Of a stretch of DNA of 64,000 nucleotides, positions 8,078 through 16,105 are shown piece by piece. The notes beneath the pieces were generated by a model. That model was not told the DNA's origin. It was given only the letters and a program-made list of their open reading frames with translations, and did no database searches. Source of the stretch: AC-37 sp036389295 (GTDB lineage: Bacteria; Actinomycetota; Thermoleophilia; Solirubrobacterales; Thermoleophilaceae); NCBI GenBank assembly GCA_036389295.1, contig DASVQB010000022.1, positions 1 through 64,000 on the forward strand. Reading direction: 5' to 3'. The position numbers and the translations under genes are program-made. The first letter of the stretch is position 1; every line of letters starts with the position of its first letter.

Positions 8078-9065
8078 GCAGCTCGGCGAGCTGGACCGCG
8101 TTGGTGGCCGCCCCCTTGCGGAGGTTGTCCGCGACCACGAACAGGTTCAGCGCGCGCGGGTGCGACGGGTCCTCGCGGATCCGGCCGACGAGCACGTCGT
8201 CGCGGCCGGCCGCGTCGATCGCCTGCGGGTAGACCCCGCCCGCCGGGTCGTCGAGCACCGTCACGCCCGGCGCCTCCGCGAGCAGCGCCCGGCAGTCGTC
8301 CGCCGACAGCGGCTCGCGGGTCTGCACGTTCACGGACTCGGAGTGACCGGTGTAGACGGGCACCCGCGTGCAGGTGGCCGAGACCGCGATGCGCTCGTCG
8401 CCGAGGATCTTGCGCGTCTCGTTGACGAGCTTCAGCTCCTCGTCGGTGTAGTCGGACCCGTCCGGGAAGCTGCCGGCCTGCGGCAGGACGTTGAACGCGA
8501 TCTGGTGCGGGTAGACGGCCGGGTCGGGGACCTCGTGCGCCTCGATCACCGCCTCGGCCTGGCCGTGCAGCTCCTCGACGGCCTTCTGGCCGGTGCCCGA
8601 GACCGACTGCATCGTGGTGATGACGAGCCGCTCGATGCCGGCCGCGTCGAGGATCGGCTTCAGGGCGACGACCATCTGCATGGTCGAGCAGTTCGGGTTC
8701 GCGACGATGCCGCGGTGCCGGTCGAGGTCGTCGGGGTTGACCTCCGCCACCACGAGCGGCACGTCGTCCTGCATGCGCCAGCGCGACGAGTTGTCGACGA
8801 CCACGGCGCCCGCGGCGGCGAACCGCGGCGCCCACTCGCCGCTGCACGAGCCGCCGGCCGAGAACAGCGCCAGGTCGAAGCCGCCGATCGCGTCCTCGGC
8901 CAGCGCCCGGACCTCGAGCTCGCGGCCGCCGAAGTCGAGCTTCCTGCCGGCCGAGCGCTCGGTGGCGAACGCCACGACCTCCCCGGCCGGGAAGCCGCGC
9001 TCGCGCAGGATCTCGAGCATGATCGAGCCGACGGCGCCGGTCGCCCCCACCACCGCGACGCGCAT
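8031..9065 (-). CDS. asd: Aspartate-semialdehyde dehydrogenase
   Basis: The 344-residue enzyme reduces aspartyl-4-phosphate to aspartate semialdehyde with NADPH, the second step towards lysine, threonine, methionine and diaminopimelate. The N-terminal Rossmann motif is VAVVGATGAVGSIM. The catalytic Cys126 lies in VANPNCSTMQM, and SGTGQKAVEEL and the later HSESVN (active-site His region) match the family. Its ATG shares one base with the TGA of lysC (TGATG at 9063-9067), so the two are coupled, as in other actinobacteria. The tail overlaps the convergent LuxR gene. Confidence 0.96.
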   Translation of the reverse strand: MRVAVVGATGAVGSIMLEILRERGFPAGEVVAFATERSAGRKLDFGGRELEVRALAEDAIGGFDLALFSAGGSCSGEWAPRFAAAGAVVVDNSSRWRMQDDVPLVVAEVNPDDLDRHRGIVANPNCSTMQMVVALKPILDAAGIERLVITTMQSVSGTGQKAVEELHGQAEAVIEAHEVPDPAVYPHQIAFNVLPQAGSFPDGSDYTDEELKLVNETRKILGDERIAVSATCTRVPVYTGHSESVNVQTREPLSADDCRALLAEAPGVTVLDDPAGGVYPQAIDAAGRDDVLVGRIREDPSHPRALNLFVVADNLRKGAATNAVQLAELLSARGLLQQRPQQAA

Positions 9066-10426
9066 CAGGACACCACCGGCCGGTGGTCGCCGCGCGGGTC
9101 CTCCCGGCGGACGGCGTCGTCGCCCAGCTCGAAGGCCGCGTGCAGCTCGCGCACGGCGACCGGCACGTCCGACTCGCGGACGACGCACGAGATCTTGATC
9201 GGCGAGGTGGAGATCATCTCGATGTTCACGCCCGAGTCGCCCAGCACGCTGAAGGTCTTGGCGGCCACGCCCGGGTGGCTCCTCATTCCGGCTCCGACCA
9301 GGGACACCTTCCCTATCTCGGCGTCGGTCGCGATCTCCCCGATGCCCAGCTCCTCGACCAGCGGGAGGAGCGCCTCGCGGGCGACGTCGAGCTCGTCGCG
9401 CGGGACGGTGACCGACATGTCCGCGCGGTGGCCCTCGGTGACCGGCTCGTTCTGGATGATCATGTCCACGTTCACGTTCGCCGCCGCGAGCGCCGTCGCG
9501 ACCATGCCGGCGATCCCCGGCCGGTCCGGCAGGCTCGTGAGCGTGATGCGCGCCTCCGAGGTGGAGTGGGTCACGGCTGTGACGAACGGTCGTTCCATGG
9601 TCTCTTCCTCGCTGAGCACGAGGGTACCCGGCCCGTCGTCGAAGCTCGACCGGCAGTGGATCCGCACGCCGTGGTTGCGCGCGTACTCGACCGAGCGGAG
9701 CTGGAGCACGCCGGCGCCGGACGCCGACATCTCGAGCATCTCCTCGAACGACAGGTGGTCGAGCTTGCGCGCACCGGGCACCACCCGCGGGTCGGCGCTG
9801 AACACGCCCGCGACGTCCGTGTAGATCTCGCACACGTCGGCGCCGAGCGCGGCCGCGATCGCCACCGCCGTGGTGTCCGACCCGCCGCGGCCGAGCGTCG
9901 TCACGTCGCCGTGGATCTCGTACTGGCCGCCCTCGCCGCGGACCGAGGCCGAGGTGCCCTGGAAGCCGGCCACCAGCACGACCTTGCCCTCGTCGAGCAG
10001 GCGCTCGATGCGGTCGGTCTTCACGTCGATGATCCGCGCCTTGGTGTGCGAGGTGTCGGTCACGATCCCCGCCTGGGAGCCGGTCAGCGACTCCGCCTGG
10101 TAGCCGAGGTCGTTGATCACCATCGACGCGAGCGCGCACGAGATCCGCTCGCCGGTCGAGAGCAGCATGTCCATCTCGCGCGGGTGCGGGCGCGCCGAGA
10201 CCTCGTGGGCCATCGCGATCAGCTCGTCGGTGGTCTTGCCGCGGGCCGACAGCACCGCGACGACCCGGTCGCCGCCCTCCTTGGCCGCCACGATCCGGGA
10301 GGCGGCGCGGCGGATCCGCTCGGCGTCGGCGACCGAGGTGCCCCCGAACTTCATGACGACGGTGCCGCCGAGGCTCGGCGCGTCCGCGGCGGGCGCCTCG
10401 GAGGTGTCGGGAGCGGGGCCTGCCAT
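9065..10426 (-). CDS. lysC: Aspartate kinase
   Basis: The 453-residue aspartokinase phosphorylates aspartate, the committed step of the aspartate amino-acid family. The kinase half begins with VMKFGGTSVAD and contains LSTGERISCALAS and LGRGGSDTTAVAIAAALGAD. The C-terminal part, from about residue 275, holds two ACT domains (ARITLTSLPDRPGIAGMV and KVSLVGAGMRSHPGVAAKTF) typical of feedback control by lysine and/or threonine. An extra Ala/Pro-rich stretch of about 20 residues precedes the kinase core, so an in-frame start nearer the core (ATG of VMKFGG) is possible. It is first gene of the lysC-asd operon and lies 26 bases from a divergent GH3-like gene. Confidence 0.96.
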   Translation of the reverse strand: MAGPAPDTSEAPAADAPSLGGTVVMKFGGTSVADAERIRRAASRIVAAKEGGDRVVAVLSARGKTTDELIAMAHEVSARPHPREMDMLLSTGERISCALASMVINDLGYQAESLTGSQAGIVTDTSHTKARIIDVKTDRIERLLDEGKVVLVAGFQGTSASVRGEGGQYEIHGDVTTLGRGGSDTTAVAIAAALGADVCEIYTDVAGVFSADPRVVPGARKLDHLSFEEMLEMSASGAGVLQLRSVEYARNHGVRIHCRSSFDDGPGTLVLSEEETMERPFVTAVTHSTSEARITLTSLPDRPGIAGMVATALAAANVNVDMIIQNEPVTEGHRADMSVTVPRDELDVAREALLPLVEELGIGEIATDAEIGKVSLVGAGMRSHPGVAAKTFSVLGDSGVNIEMISTSPIKISCVVRESDVPVAVRELHAAFELGDDAVRREDPRGDHRPVVS

Positions 10427-10452
10427 GGCGGCCCGAGGATAGCTTTCGGGGA

Positions 10453-11802
10453 GTGGGGCGAGACAGGCTGCGCCGGCTGTACCGAGCGCCGTGGTTCGCG
10501 TCGGTCGCGGCGCTCGCGGTCGCGGCGCTCGTGGCCGGCGTCGCGGTGTCGGTCGACGACGGCGGCGGCGGCGGGGACCGCGGCTCGCCGGCCGCTCGCA
10601 CCGGCGCGACGGGGGCGGGCGGGCCGCGGCCGCGCTCGTTCCTCGCCCGGCTGATCCCGCCGCCCGGCGGGTCGCTGCCCGGCGCCCGGGTGCCCGGGCA
10701 GATCCACCGGCTCGTCGCGCGGCTGCCGCTCGAGCGCAAGGCGGCGCAGCTCATGCTGGTCGGCTTCACCGGCCGCGACCCGTCGATCGCGTTCTTCCGC
10801 ACGCTCGCGCGCTTCGACTTCGGCGGGGTCGTCCTCGAGCGGCGCAACTACGCCGACCCGATCCAGCTCGAGGCGATGACCACCTCGGTGGCGAACGCGA
10901 CCGCGCGGCGCGGCCACGAGCCGCCGCTCGTGCTCGCCCGCCAGTCGGGCGGCTCGCTGTCGGCGTTCCCCGACCTGCCCCCCGCCGGCGAGCCCGGCGA
11001 GCTGGCCGGCACGAGCGACGCCGCCGACCAGTACGCGCGGACCGCCGCCGCCCTGAAGGACGCCGGGCTCAGCGGCGTCATCGGGCCGCCGCTCGACGTG
11101 AGCACGCACGAGGCCGACGAGCTCGGGACGCTCGCGTTCTCCGACGACCCCGAGGAGGTGGCCGCCTACGCGCGCGCGGGCGTGGGCGCGTTCAGGCGCG
11201 CGCGGATGCTGGTCGCGCCCGAGCACTTCCCGGGCGGCGGCGCCGCGACCGAGGACACCGACGAGGGCCCCGCCCAGGTTGGCCTGACCCTGCCGGAGCT
11301 CGAGCGGCGCGACCTCGTGCCGTTCCGCGCGGCGATCGACGCGGGCGCGCAGGCGCTGCTGGTCGGGCACGCGAGCTACGCGCCGGACGACTTCGTGCTG
11401 CCCGCCTCGCTGTCGCGGAACCTGACGACGAACCTGCTGCGGGGCGGGCTCGGGTTCCGCGGCGTGGCGATCTCGGACGACCTGGCCGCGGCTGCCGTCA
11501 TCACCACCCAGCCGTCGATCGCGGCGGCGGCGGTCGCCGCGATCGCCGCGGGCGTGGACATGGTGTGGATCTCCGGCCCCGCCTCGTCGCAGATGCGGGC
11601 CTACCGGGCGATCCTGGCCGCGGCGCGGAGGGGCGCGATCCCGCGGACGCGGCTCGACGCCGCGGTCACGCGGATCGTGACGGTCAAGCGGGAGCTCGGC
11701 CTGCGCCTTCGCCGGCGGGAGCCGCCGCCCCAGTGGCCGAACGCGGCTCAGCCTGGGACCGGCCCGGCCACGCCTCCGCCGCTAGCGCCAGTGCTGCCGT
11801 AG
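10453..11802 (+). CDS. Membrane-anchored GH3-like (NagZ-related) protein with altered active site
   Basis: A 449-residue protein with an N-terminal membrane anchor (SVAALAVAALVAGVAVSV) and a Gly/Arg linker, followed by a GH3 N-terminal-domain barrel (RKAAQLMLVGFTG through AISDDLAAAAV). The SDDL nucleophile region is kept. The usual KHFPGHG motif reads EHFPGGG, and the following D-S-H segment reads DTDEGP, so the Lys and the catalytic His of NagZ-type enzymes are both missing. It may have another substrate or be inactive. The GTG start lies close to the divergent lysC start. The Pro-rich tail overlaps the convergent membrane-protein gene by 119 bases. Confidence 0.78.
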   Translation: MGRDRLRRLYRAPWFASVAALAVAALVAGVAVSVDDGGGGGDRGSPAARTGATGAGGPRPRSFLARLIPPPGGSLPGARVPGQIHRLVARLPLERKAAQLMLVGFTGRDPSIAFFRTLARFDFGGVVLERRNYADPIQLEAMTTSVANATARRGHEPPLVLARQSGGSLSAFPDLPPAGEPGELAGTSDAADQYARTAAALKDAGLSGVIGPPLDVSTHEADELGTLAFSDDPEEVAAYARAGVGAFRRARMLVAPEHFPGGGAATEDTDEGPAQVGLTLPELERRDLVPFRAAIDAGAQALLVGHASYAPDDFVLPASLSRNLTTNLLRGGLGFRGVAISDDLAAAAVITTQPSIAAAAVAAIAAGVDMVWISGPASSQMRAYRAILAAARRGAIPRTRLDAAVTRIVTVKRELGLRLRRREPPPQWPNAAQPGTGPATPPPLAPVLP

Positions 11803-12118
11803 CGAGGGCGACCCACGGCCCGGCCCGCCGCTCGACGGGCACGTCGAGGCCGTCGAAGCCGAAGCCGAAGTCCGGCGGGACGGCGAGCCGCACGGCGACC
11901 GCGGCCAGGGCGGCCGCCGCGATGGCTGCGCGGGCGCGCGGCGCGCGGCCGGCCGACGCGAGCGCCAGCCCGGCGAGCGCCGCGGCGAGCGCGCCGCGCG
12001 CCCACCAGGTGGCGTCCCAGCCGTTCGGCACGTAGTCGTCGAGCGCGTACCAGGGCAGGAGCGCGACCGAGAGGCCGAGGCCCGCGAAGCCGGCGAGGGC
12101 GAGGGTGCGGCGGCTCAC
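11684..12118 (-). CDS. Small polytopic membrane protein of unknown function
   Basis: A 144-residue Ala/Leu-rich protein with about four hydrophobic segments (LALAGFAGLGLSVALLPWYA, ALAAALAGLALASA, AIAAAALAAVAVRLAV and WVALATAALALAAEAW). No family is recognised. The tail is Ala/Gly/Pro-rich and lies antisense to the end of the GH3-like gene, so the exact 3' end matters for both. It sits downstream of recR on the same strand, with a short GC-rich repeat region between, and might be read from the recR transcript. Confidence 0.5.
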   Translation of the reverse strand: MSRRTLALAGFAGLGLSVALLPWYALDDYVPNGWDATWWARGALAAALAGLALASAGRAPRARAAIAAAALAAVAVRLAVPPDFGFGFDGLDVPVERRAGPWVALATAALALAAEAWPGRSQAEPRSATGAAAPAGEGAGRAPA

Positions 12119-12196
12119 GGCCCGGCGGTCCCGCGGCGGCGGCTCGCGGCCCGAAGGTCCCGCGCCGGCGGCCCGGCGGTCCCGCGGCGGCGGCTC
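12119..12196. repeat. 27-base direct repeat pair
   Basis: Two identical 27-base copies (12119-12145 and 12170-12196; start GGCCCGGCGGTCCCGC) separated by a shorter degenerate copy. They lie between the recR stop and the next leftward gene and encode nothing obvious. Confidence 0.8.
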
Positions 12197-12200
12197 CCCG

Positions 12201-12800
12201 TCACAGCGCCCGGCGGCCCTGGAGCGCGCGGCCCAGCGTCACCTCGTCCGCGTACTCGAGGTCCGCCCCCACCGGCAGCCCGCTCGCCAGCCGGGTGACC
12301 GCGGCGTCCGGCGCCCGCTCGCGCAGGGCGTCGGCTATGTGGAGGGCGGTCGCCTCGCCGGTGGTGGTCGAGTTCGTGGCGATCACGACCTCGCGCGTGC
12401 CCTCGCGCTCCACGCGGTCGAGCAGCTCGGCGATCCTCAGGTCCTCGGGGTCGACGCCGTCGATCGGCGAGAGCGCCCCGCCGAGCACGTGGTAGCGGCC
12501 GCTGAACTCGTGCGTGCGCTCGATCGGGATCACGTCGCTCGGCTCCTCGACGACGCAGATCACCTCCGCGTCGCGCCGCCCGTCCTCGCAGATCCGGCAG
12601 CGCGGCCCGACCGCCAGGTTGAAGCAGACCTCGCACAGGCCGACGGTCTCCTTGACCTCGCGGATGGCGTCGGCCAGCGGGAGGGCCTCGTCGGGCGGGG
12701 TCCGGAGGATGTGGAACGCGAGCCGCTGGGCGGTCCGCTGCCCGATGCCGGGCAGGCGGGCGAGCTCGGTGATCAGCCGGTTGACCGGCGGCGAGAACAC
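12201..12800 (-). CDS. recR: Recombination mediator RecR
   Basis: The 199-residue RecR works with RecF/RecO to load RecA on gapped DNA. It shows the N-terminal helix-hairpin-helix (LARLPGIGQRTAQRLAFHIL), a zinc finger of four cysteines (CEVC and CRIC), and a Toprim domain starting ICVVEEPSDVIPIE with HVLGGALSPIDGVDPEDLRI. Length and order are standard. Start GTG 12800. In many bacteria recR lies directly behind dnaX and ybaB; here about 5 kb of signalling genes separates recR from that pair. Confidence 0.96.
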   Translation of the reverse strand: MFSPPVNRLITELARLPGIGQRTAQRLAFHILRTPPDEALPLADAIREVKETVGLCEVCFNLAVGPRCRICEDGRRDAEVICVVEEPSDVIPIERTHEFSGRYHVLGGALSPIDGVDPEDLRIAELLDRVEREGTREVVIATNSTTTGEATALHIADALRERAPDAAVTRLASGLPVGADLEYADEVTLGRALQGRRAL

Positions 12801-12827
12801 GCCGGCGAGCTTAGAGCGCGGCGCGGA

Positions 12828-14246
12828 TCAGTCCGACGCGGCGGGCGGGCCGCCGGCCAGCGGGTGGCCCAGGCGGGGCTGCTCGCCGACCTCGATCGCG
12901 CCGCTGCGGATCAGCTCGGCCATCGCGTTCACGACGTCCGCGTCGAACTGGGTGCCGGCCGCCTCCTCGAGCTCCTCGAGCGCCTCGGCCGGAGTGAGCG
13001 GCTGGCGGTACAGCCGCGGGCAGGTCATGGCCTCGAGCGCGTCGGCCACGTGGAGGATCCGGCTCTCGAGCGGGATCGCCTCGTCGCGCATGCCGTCGGG
13101 GTAGCCGGCGCCGTCGAGCCGCTCGTGCAGGTGGCAGACCCACTCGGCCACGTCGGTCATCCCGGCGCCGGCGATGATCGCCCGGCCGAGCTCCGAGTGG
13201 CGGCGCATGACGGCGAACTCCTCGCGCGTGAGCGGCCCCGGCTTCAGGAGGATGGCGTCGCGGATGCCGATCTTGCCCACGTCGTGCAGGAGCCCGGCCA
13301 TGCGGATGTCCTCGACGCGCTCGTCGTCGAGGCCCATCGCCGCCGCGAGGTTGGCGGCGTAGAAGGCGACCCGCTGCGAGTGCATGTGGGTGAAGCCGTC
13401 GCGGGCGTCGACCGCGCGGGCGAGCGCGTGGACGGTGTTGAAGAGGCCGGTGCGCCGGATGCGGGCCGCGTCCTCCTCCGCCGTGGGCTCCGCGTAGTCG
13501 GCCGAGTGGACCACGCGGCCCTCCGGCCCCTTGACCTTGGCGCGCTGCATCGCGCCGTCGGCGAAGCGCATGAGCTCGACCCGGTCGACGGTGTGGCGGG
13601 GGAACTCGGCGAGGCCGACGCTGATCGTGATCGTCCCGACCGCGGCGGCCAGCGCCCGGACCTGGATCCCGTGGCGGAGCCGGTCGACGGCCTCCTGGGC
13701 GCCGTCGACGTCGCAGCCCGTCAGGGCGAGCATGAACTCGTCGCCGCCGACGCGGCCGCAGAGGTCGCCCGGGCGCAGGTTGGTCGCCAGCGCCTCGGCG
13801 ACGGCGACCAGAGCGGCGTCGCCGTGGGCGTGGCCGCGCGTGTCGTTGATCTCCCTGAACTCGTCGACGTCGATCGCCACGACCGTCACGGGGCAGCTCT
13901 CGCGGCGCGCGCGGCGCAGCTCGGTCTCGAGCGAGTCCTGGAAGGCGCGGTGGTTGAGGACGCCGGTGAGCGGGTCGCGGAGCGCGAGCGACTCGAGCCG
14001 CACGCGGGTCTCCTCGAGCTCGGCGGCCATGTCGGCCTGCGGCTCGCGGCCGCGCGCCCAGCCGACCACGAAGCCGATCGCGAGCGCGACCGTGCTCGCG
14101 AGGGCGGCCTTGGACCAGCCGAAGACGAACAGCGAGACGGCGATCGCGGCCGTGCACGAGCCGGCCCGTATCGCGACCAGCGCGCCGGGGGGGACCACAC
14201 GCGCGCGCGCGAAGAACTCGGAGTACCGCTTCACCGGGGGATGCAT
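12828..14246 (-). CDS. Membrane-bound GGDEF / HD-GYP cyclic-di-GMP protein
   Basis: A 472-residue protein with two predicted N-terminal membrane helices (about residues 15-60), then a diguanylate cyclase domain with intact GRVGGDEFML and substrate region AIDVDEFREINDTRGHAHGD, then an HD-GYP phosphodiesterase domain with LLHDVGKIG and HLHERLDGAGYPDG. Both motifs are intact, so it could both make and break cyclic di-GMP, with one domain possibly regulating the other. ATG 14246 is chosen because the protein then begins just before the membrane segments; a longer upstream Arg-rich extension looks non-coding. It is divergent from the response-regulator operon. Confidence 0.9.
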   Translation of the reverse strand: MHPPVKRYSEFFARARVVPPGALVAIRAGSCTAAIAVSLFVFGWSKAALASTVALAIGFVVGWARGREPQADMAAELEETRVRLESLALRDPLTGVLNHRAFQDSLETELRRARRESCPVTVVAIDVDEFREINDTRGHAHGDAALVAVAEALATNLRPGDLCGRVGGDEFMLALTGCDVDGAQEAVDRLRHGIQVRALAAAVGTITISVGLAEFPRHTVDRVELMRFADGAMQRAKVKGPEGRVVHSADYAEPTAEEDAARIRRTGLFNTVHALARAVDARDGFTHMHSQRVAFYAANLAAAMGLDDERVEDIRMAGLLHDVGKIGIRDAILLKPGPLTREEFAVMRRHSELGRAIIAGAGMTDVAEWVCHLHERLDGAGYPDGMRDEAIPLESRILHVADALEAMTCPRLYRQPLTPAEALEELEEAAGTQFDADVVNAMAELIRSGAIEVGEQPRLGHPLAGGPPAASD

Positions 14247-14387
14247 CGGCACCCGCTGCGGGTCCCTTGAGCGCCGCAGGCGGGTCCGGGTCCCCCTTTC
14301 GGGCAATTTGCGGGGAGTCCGGGCGATCGGGGACCTCCACGATTCCTCCACGAATGCTGCATGCGGCCTTCACCCGGCGCGCCTAGC

Positions 14388-14435
14388 ATGGCCGGAGTGG
14401 CTGGAGGGACCATGGCCGGAGTGGCTGGAGGGACC
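14388..14435 (+). repeat. 24-base perfect tandem duplication spanning the start of the response regulator gene
   Basis: Bases 14388-14411 and 14412-14435 are identical (unit begins ATGGCCGGAGTGGCTGGAGG). Each unit encodes MAGVAGGT and ends with GGAGGGACC, a Shine-Dalgarno-like sequence. The first copy therefore supplies a ribosome-binding site for the ATG of the second copy. Confidence 0.9.
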
Positions 14436-15110
14436 ATCGTCGTCGTCGAGGACGAGGCCGACATCGCGGCCGCGGTCGCGGCCCGGCTGCGCTCCGAGGG
14501 CTTCCGCGCCGAGGTGGCCTGCGACGGGCCCTCCGGGGTCGAGCTCTGCCGCCGTGTGCGGCCCGACCTGGTCGTGCTCGACGTGATGCTGCCCGGCTTC
14601 GACGGGCTCGAGGCCTGCCGGCGGATCCAGGCCGAGCGCAGCGTGCCCGTCCTGATGCTGACCGCCCGCGACTCGGAGACCGACGTGCTGGTCGGCCTCG
14701 GCGTCGGGGCCGACGACTACCTGACCAAGCCGTTCAGCCCCCGCGAGCTCGTCGCGCGCGTGAAGGCGGTGCTGCGGCGGGTCGAGCGGGCGGCGGCGGG
14801 GAGCGGCTCCGACCGGCTCGCCTTCCCCGGCGGGGTCGAGATCGAGCCGGCGGCGCGGCGGGTGCTGTGCGACGGCGCCGTCGTCCACCTGACGCCGACC
14901 GAGTTCGACCTCCTCGCCCACATGGCGCGGCGGCCGGGAGTCGTGTTCACGCGCGAGCGGCTGCTCGCCGAGGTCTGGGGCTACCAGGACGGCGTCGGCG
15001 CGCGGACCGTCGACTCCCACGTGGCGGGGCTGCGACGCAAGCTCGGTCGGGGCTGCCTGCGGACGGCGCACGGCGTCGGCTACGCGTTCGACCCGGAGCG
15101 GTCGGCGTGA
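14412..15110 (+). CDS. OmpR/PhoB-family response regulator
   Basis: A 232-residue two-component DNA-binding regulator. The receiver has the acidic pocket (VVVEDEAD), phospho-acceptor Asp in LVVLDVMLPGFDG, and the conserved Lys in LTKPFSPREL. The C-terminal winged helix has LTPTEFDLLAHMARRPG and RTVDSHVAGLRRKLG. Two in-frame ATGs, 14388 and 14412, arise from a tandem duplication; 14412 is preferred because GGAGG precedes it, whereas 14388 has no Shine-Dalgarno. The downstream kinase GTG overlaps this stop by 4 bases, which identifies the cognate pair. Confidence 0.93.
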   Translation: MAGVAGGTIVVVEDEADIAAAVAARLRSEGFRAEVACDGPSGVELCRRVRPDLVVLDVMLPGFDGLEACRRIQAERSVPVLMLTARDSETDVLVGLGVGADDYLTKPFSPRELVARVKAVLRRVERAAAGSGSDRLAFPGGVEIEPAARRVLCDGAVVHLTPTEFDLLAHMARRPGVVFTRERLLAEVWGYQDGVGARTVDSHVAGLRRKLGRGCLRTAHGVGYAFDPERSA

Positions 15111-16105
15111 GGCCGCTCGACCGGCTCGGGCCGCTGAAGGTCCGGCTGGGCGTGGCCATCGTCGCCGGCGTGCTGTTCAGCGACGTCGCGGCGGTCGCGG
15201 CGGTGAAGCTCGGCCTGCCGCTCGTGCCGAGCGCGCTGCTGGCCGCCGTGCTCGCGCTCGGGCTCGTGCAGGTTCTGGCGCGCGGGCTGACGCGGCCGCT
15301 GCGCGAGATGGCGCGCGCGAGCCGGGCGATGGCGCGCGGCGACCGGCTCGTGCAGGTCCGCGGGTCCGACCGGACCGACGAGGTGGGCGAGCTGGTCCGC
15401 GCGTTCAACGCGATGACGGCCCAGCTCGCCGAGGTGGACCGCCAGCGGCGGGACCTGGTGGCGAACGTCTCGCACGAGCTGCGGACGCCGCTGGCGGCGC
15501 TCCAGGCCAGGCTCGAGAACGTGGCCGACGGCGTGGAGCCGGCGGACGCGGAGACCGTCCGGACGATGCTCGCCCAGGTCAAGCGCCTGGGGCGGCTCGT
15601 CGCGCAGCTGCTCGACCTGTCGCGGCTCGAGAGCCAGGACCACCCGTTCGACCGGACGCCGTTCGGGGTGGCGGGCGTGCTGGAGGCCGTGGCGCGCGAG
15701 GGTCGGCTTCACGCGCCGGCGGAGGTCGAGCTGGTGGTGGACGCGCCGGACGGCCTCGTCGCGAGCGGCGACGCCGAGCGGGTCCACCAGGTGGTGCTCA
15801 ACCTGGTCGAGAACGCGGTCCGGCACTCGCCCCGGCCCGGTCGGGTGGCGATCGCCGCCGCGCCGGCCGGCGAACGGGTGCGGATCGAGGTCGCCGACCA
15901 GGGGCCGGGAATCCCGGAGGCCGACGCCGGGCGCGTGTTCGAGCGCTTCTACCGGGCGGACCGGGCGCGGTCCGGCGACCGCGGCGCCGGGCTCGGCCTG
16001 GCCATCGCGCGCTGGATCGTGGACCTGCACGGCGGGACCATCCGCGCGGAGCGCGCGGAGCCGCGCGGGTGTCGCATGATCGTGGAGCTGCCGGGAGCCG
16101 CGTGA
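15107..16105 (+). CDS. Sensor histidine kinase (HAMP, HisKA, HATPase)
   Basis: A 332-residue kinase partner of the preceding regulator. Two membrane helices (about residues 8-28 and 36-55) leave almost no extracytoplasmic loop, so it probably senses within the membrane or through a partner. A HAMP linker follows (LTRPLREMARASRAMARGD). The phospho-His is in VSHELRTPLAALQ, the N box in NLVENAVRHS, and the G boxes in DQGPGIPEADAGRVFERF and GAGLGLAIARWIV. It is coupled to the regulator and to the following membrane protein by GTGA overlaps, making a three-gene operon. Confidence 0.93.
   Translation: MRPLDRLGPLKVRLGVAIVAGVLFSDVAAVAAVKLGLPLVPSALLAAVLALGLVQVLARGLTRPLREMARASRAMARGDRLVQVRGSDRTDEVGELVRAFNAMTAQLAEVDRQRRDLVANVSHELRTPLAALQARLENVADGVEPADAETVRTMLAQVKRLGRLVAQLLDLSRLESQDHPFDRTPFGVAGVLEAVAREGRLHAPAEVELVVDAPDGLVASGDAERVHQVVLNLVENAVRHSPRPGRVAIAAAPAGERVRIEVADQGPGIPEADAGRVFERFYRADRARSGDRGAGLGLAIARWIVDLHGGTIRAERAEPRGCRMIVELPGAA

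Noticed and set aside
8031..10847. A 938-codon frame joining asd with sequence opposite lysC
   Set aside because: The asd protein begins at ATG 9065 with a Rossmann motif; upstream the frame is low-complexity and antisense/out of frame to lysC.
12105..14270. A 721-codon plus-strand frame across recR and the GGDEF gene
   Set aside because: No domain character, and it lies opposite two genes with clear motifs.
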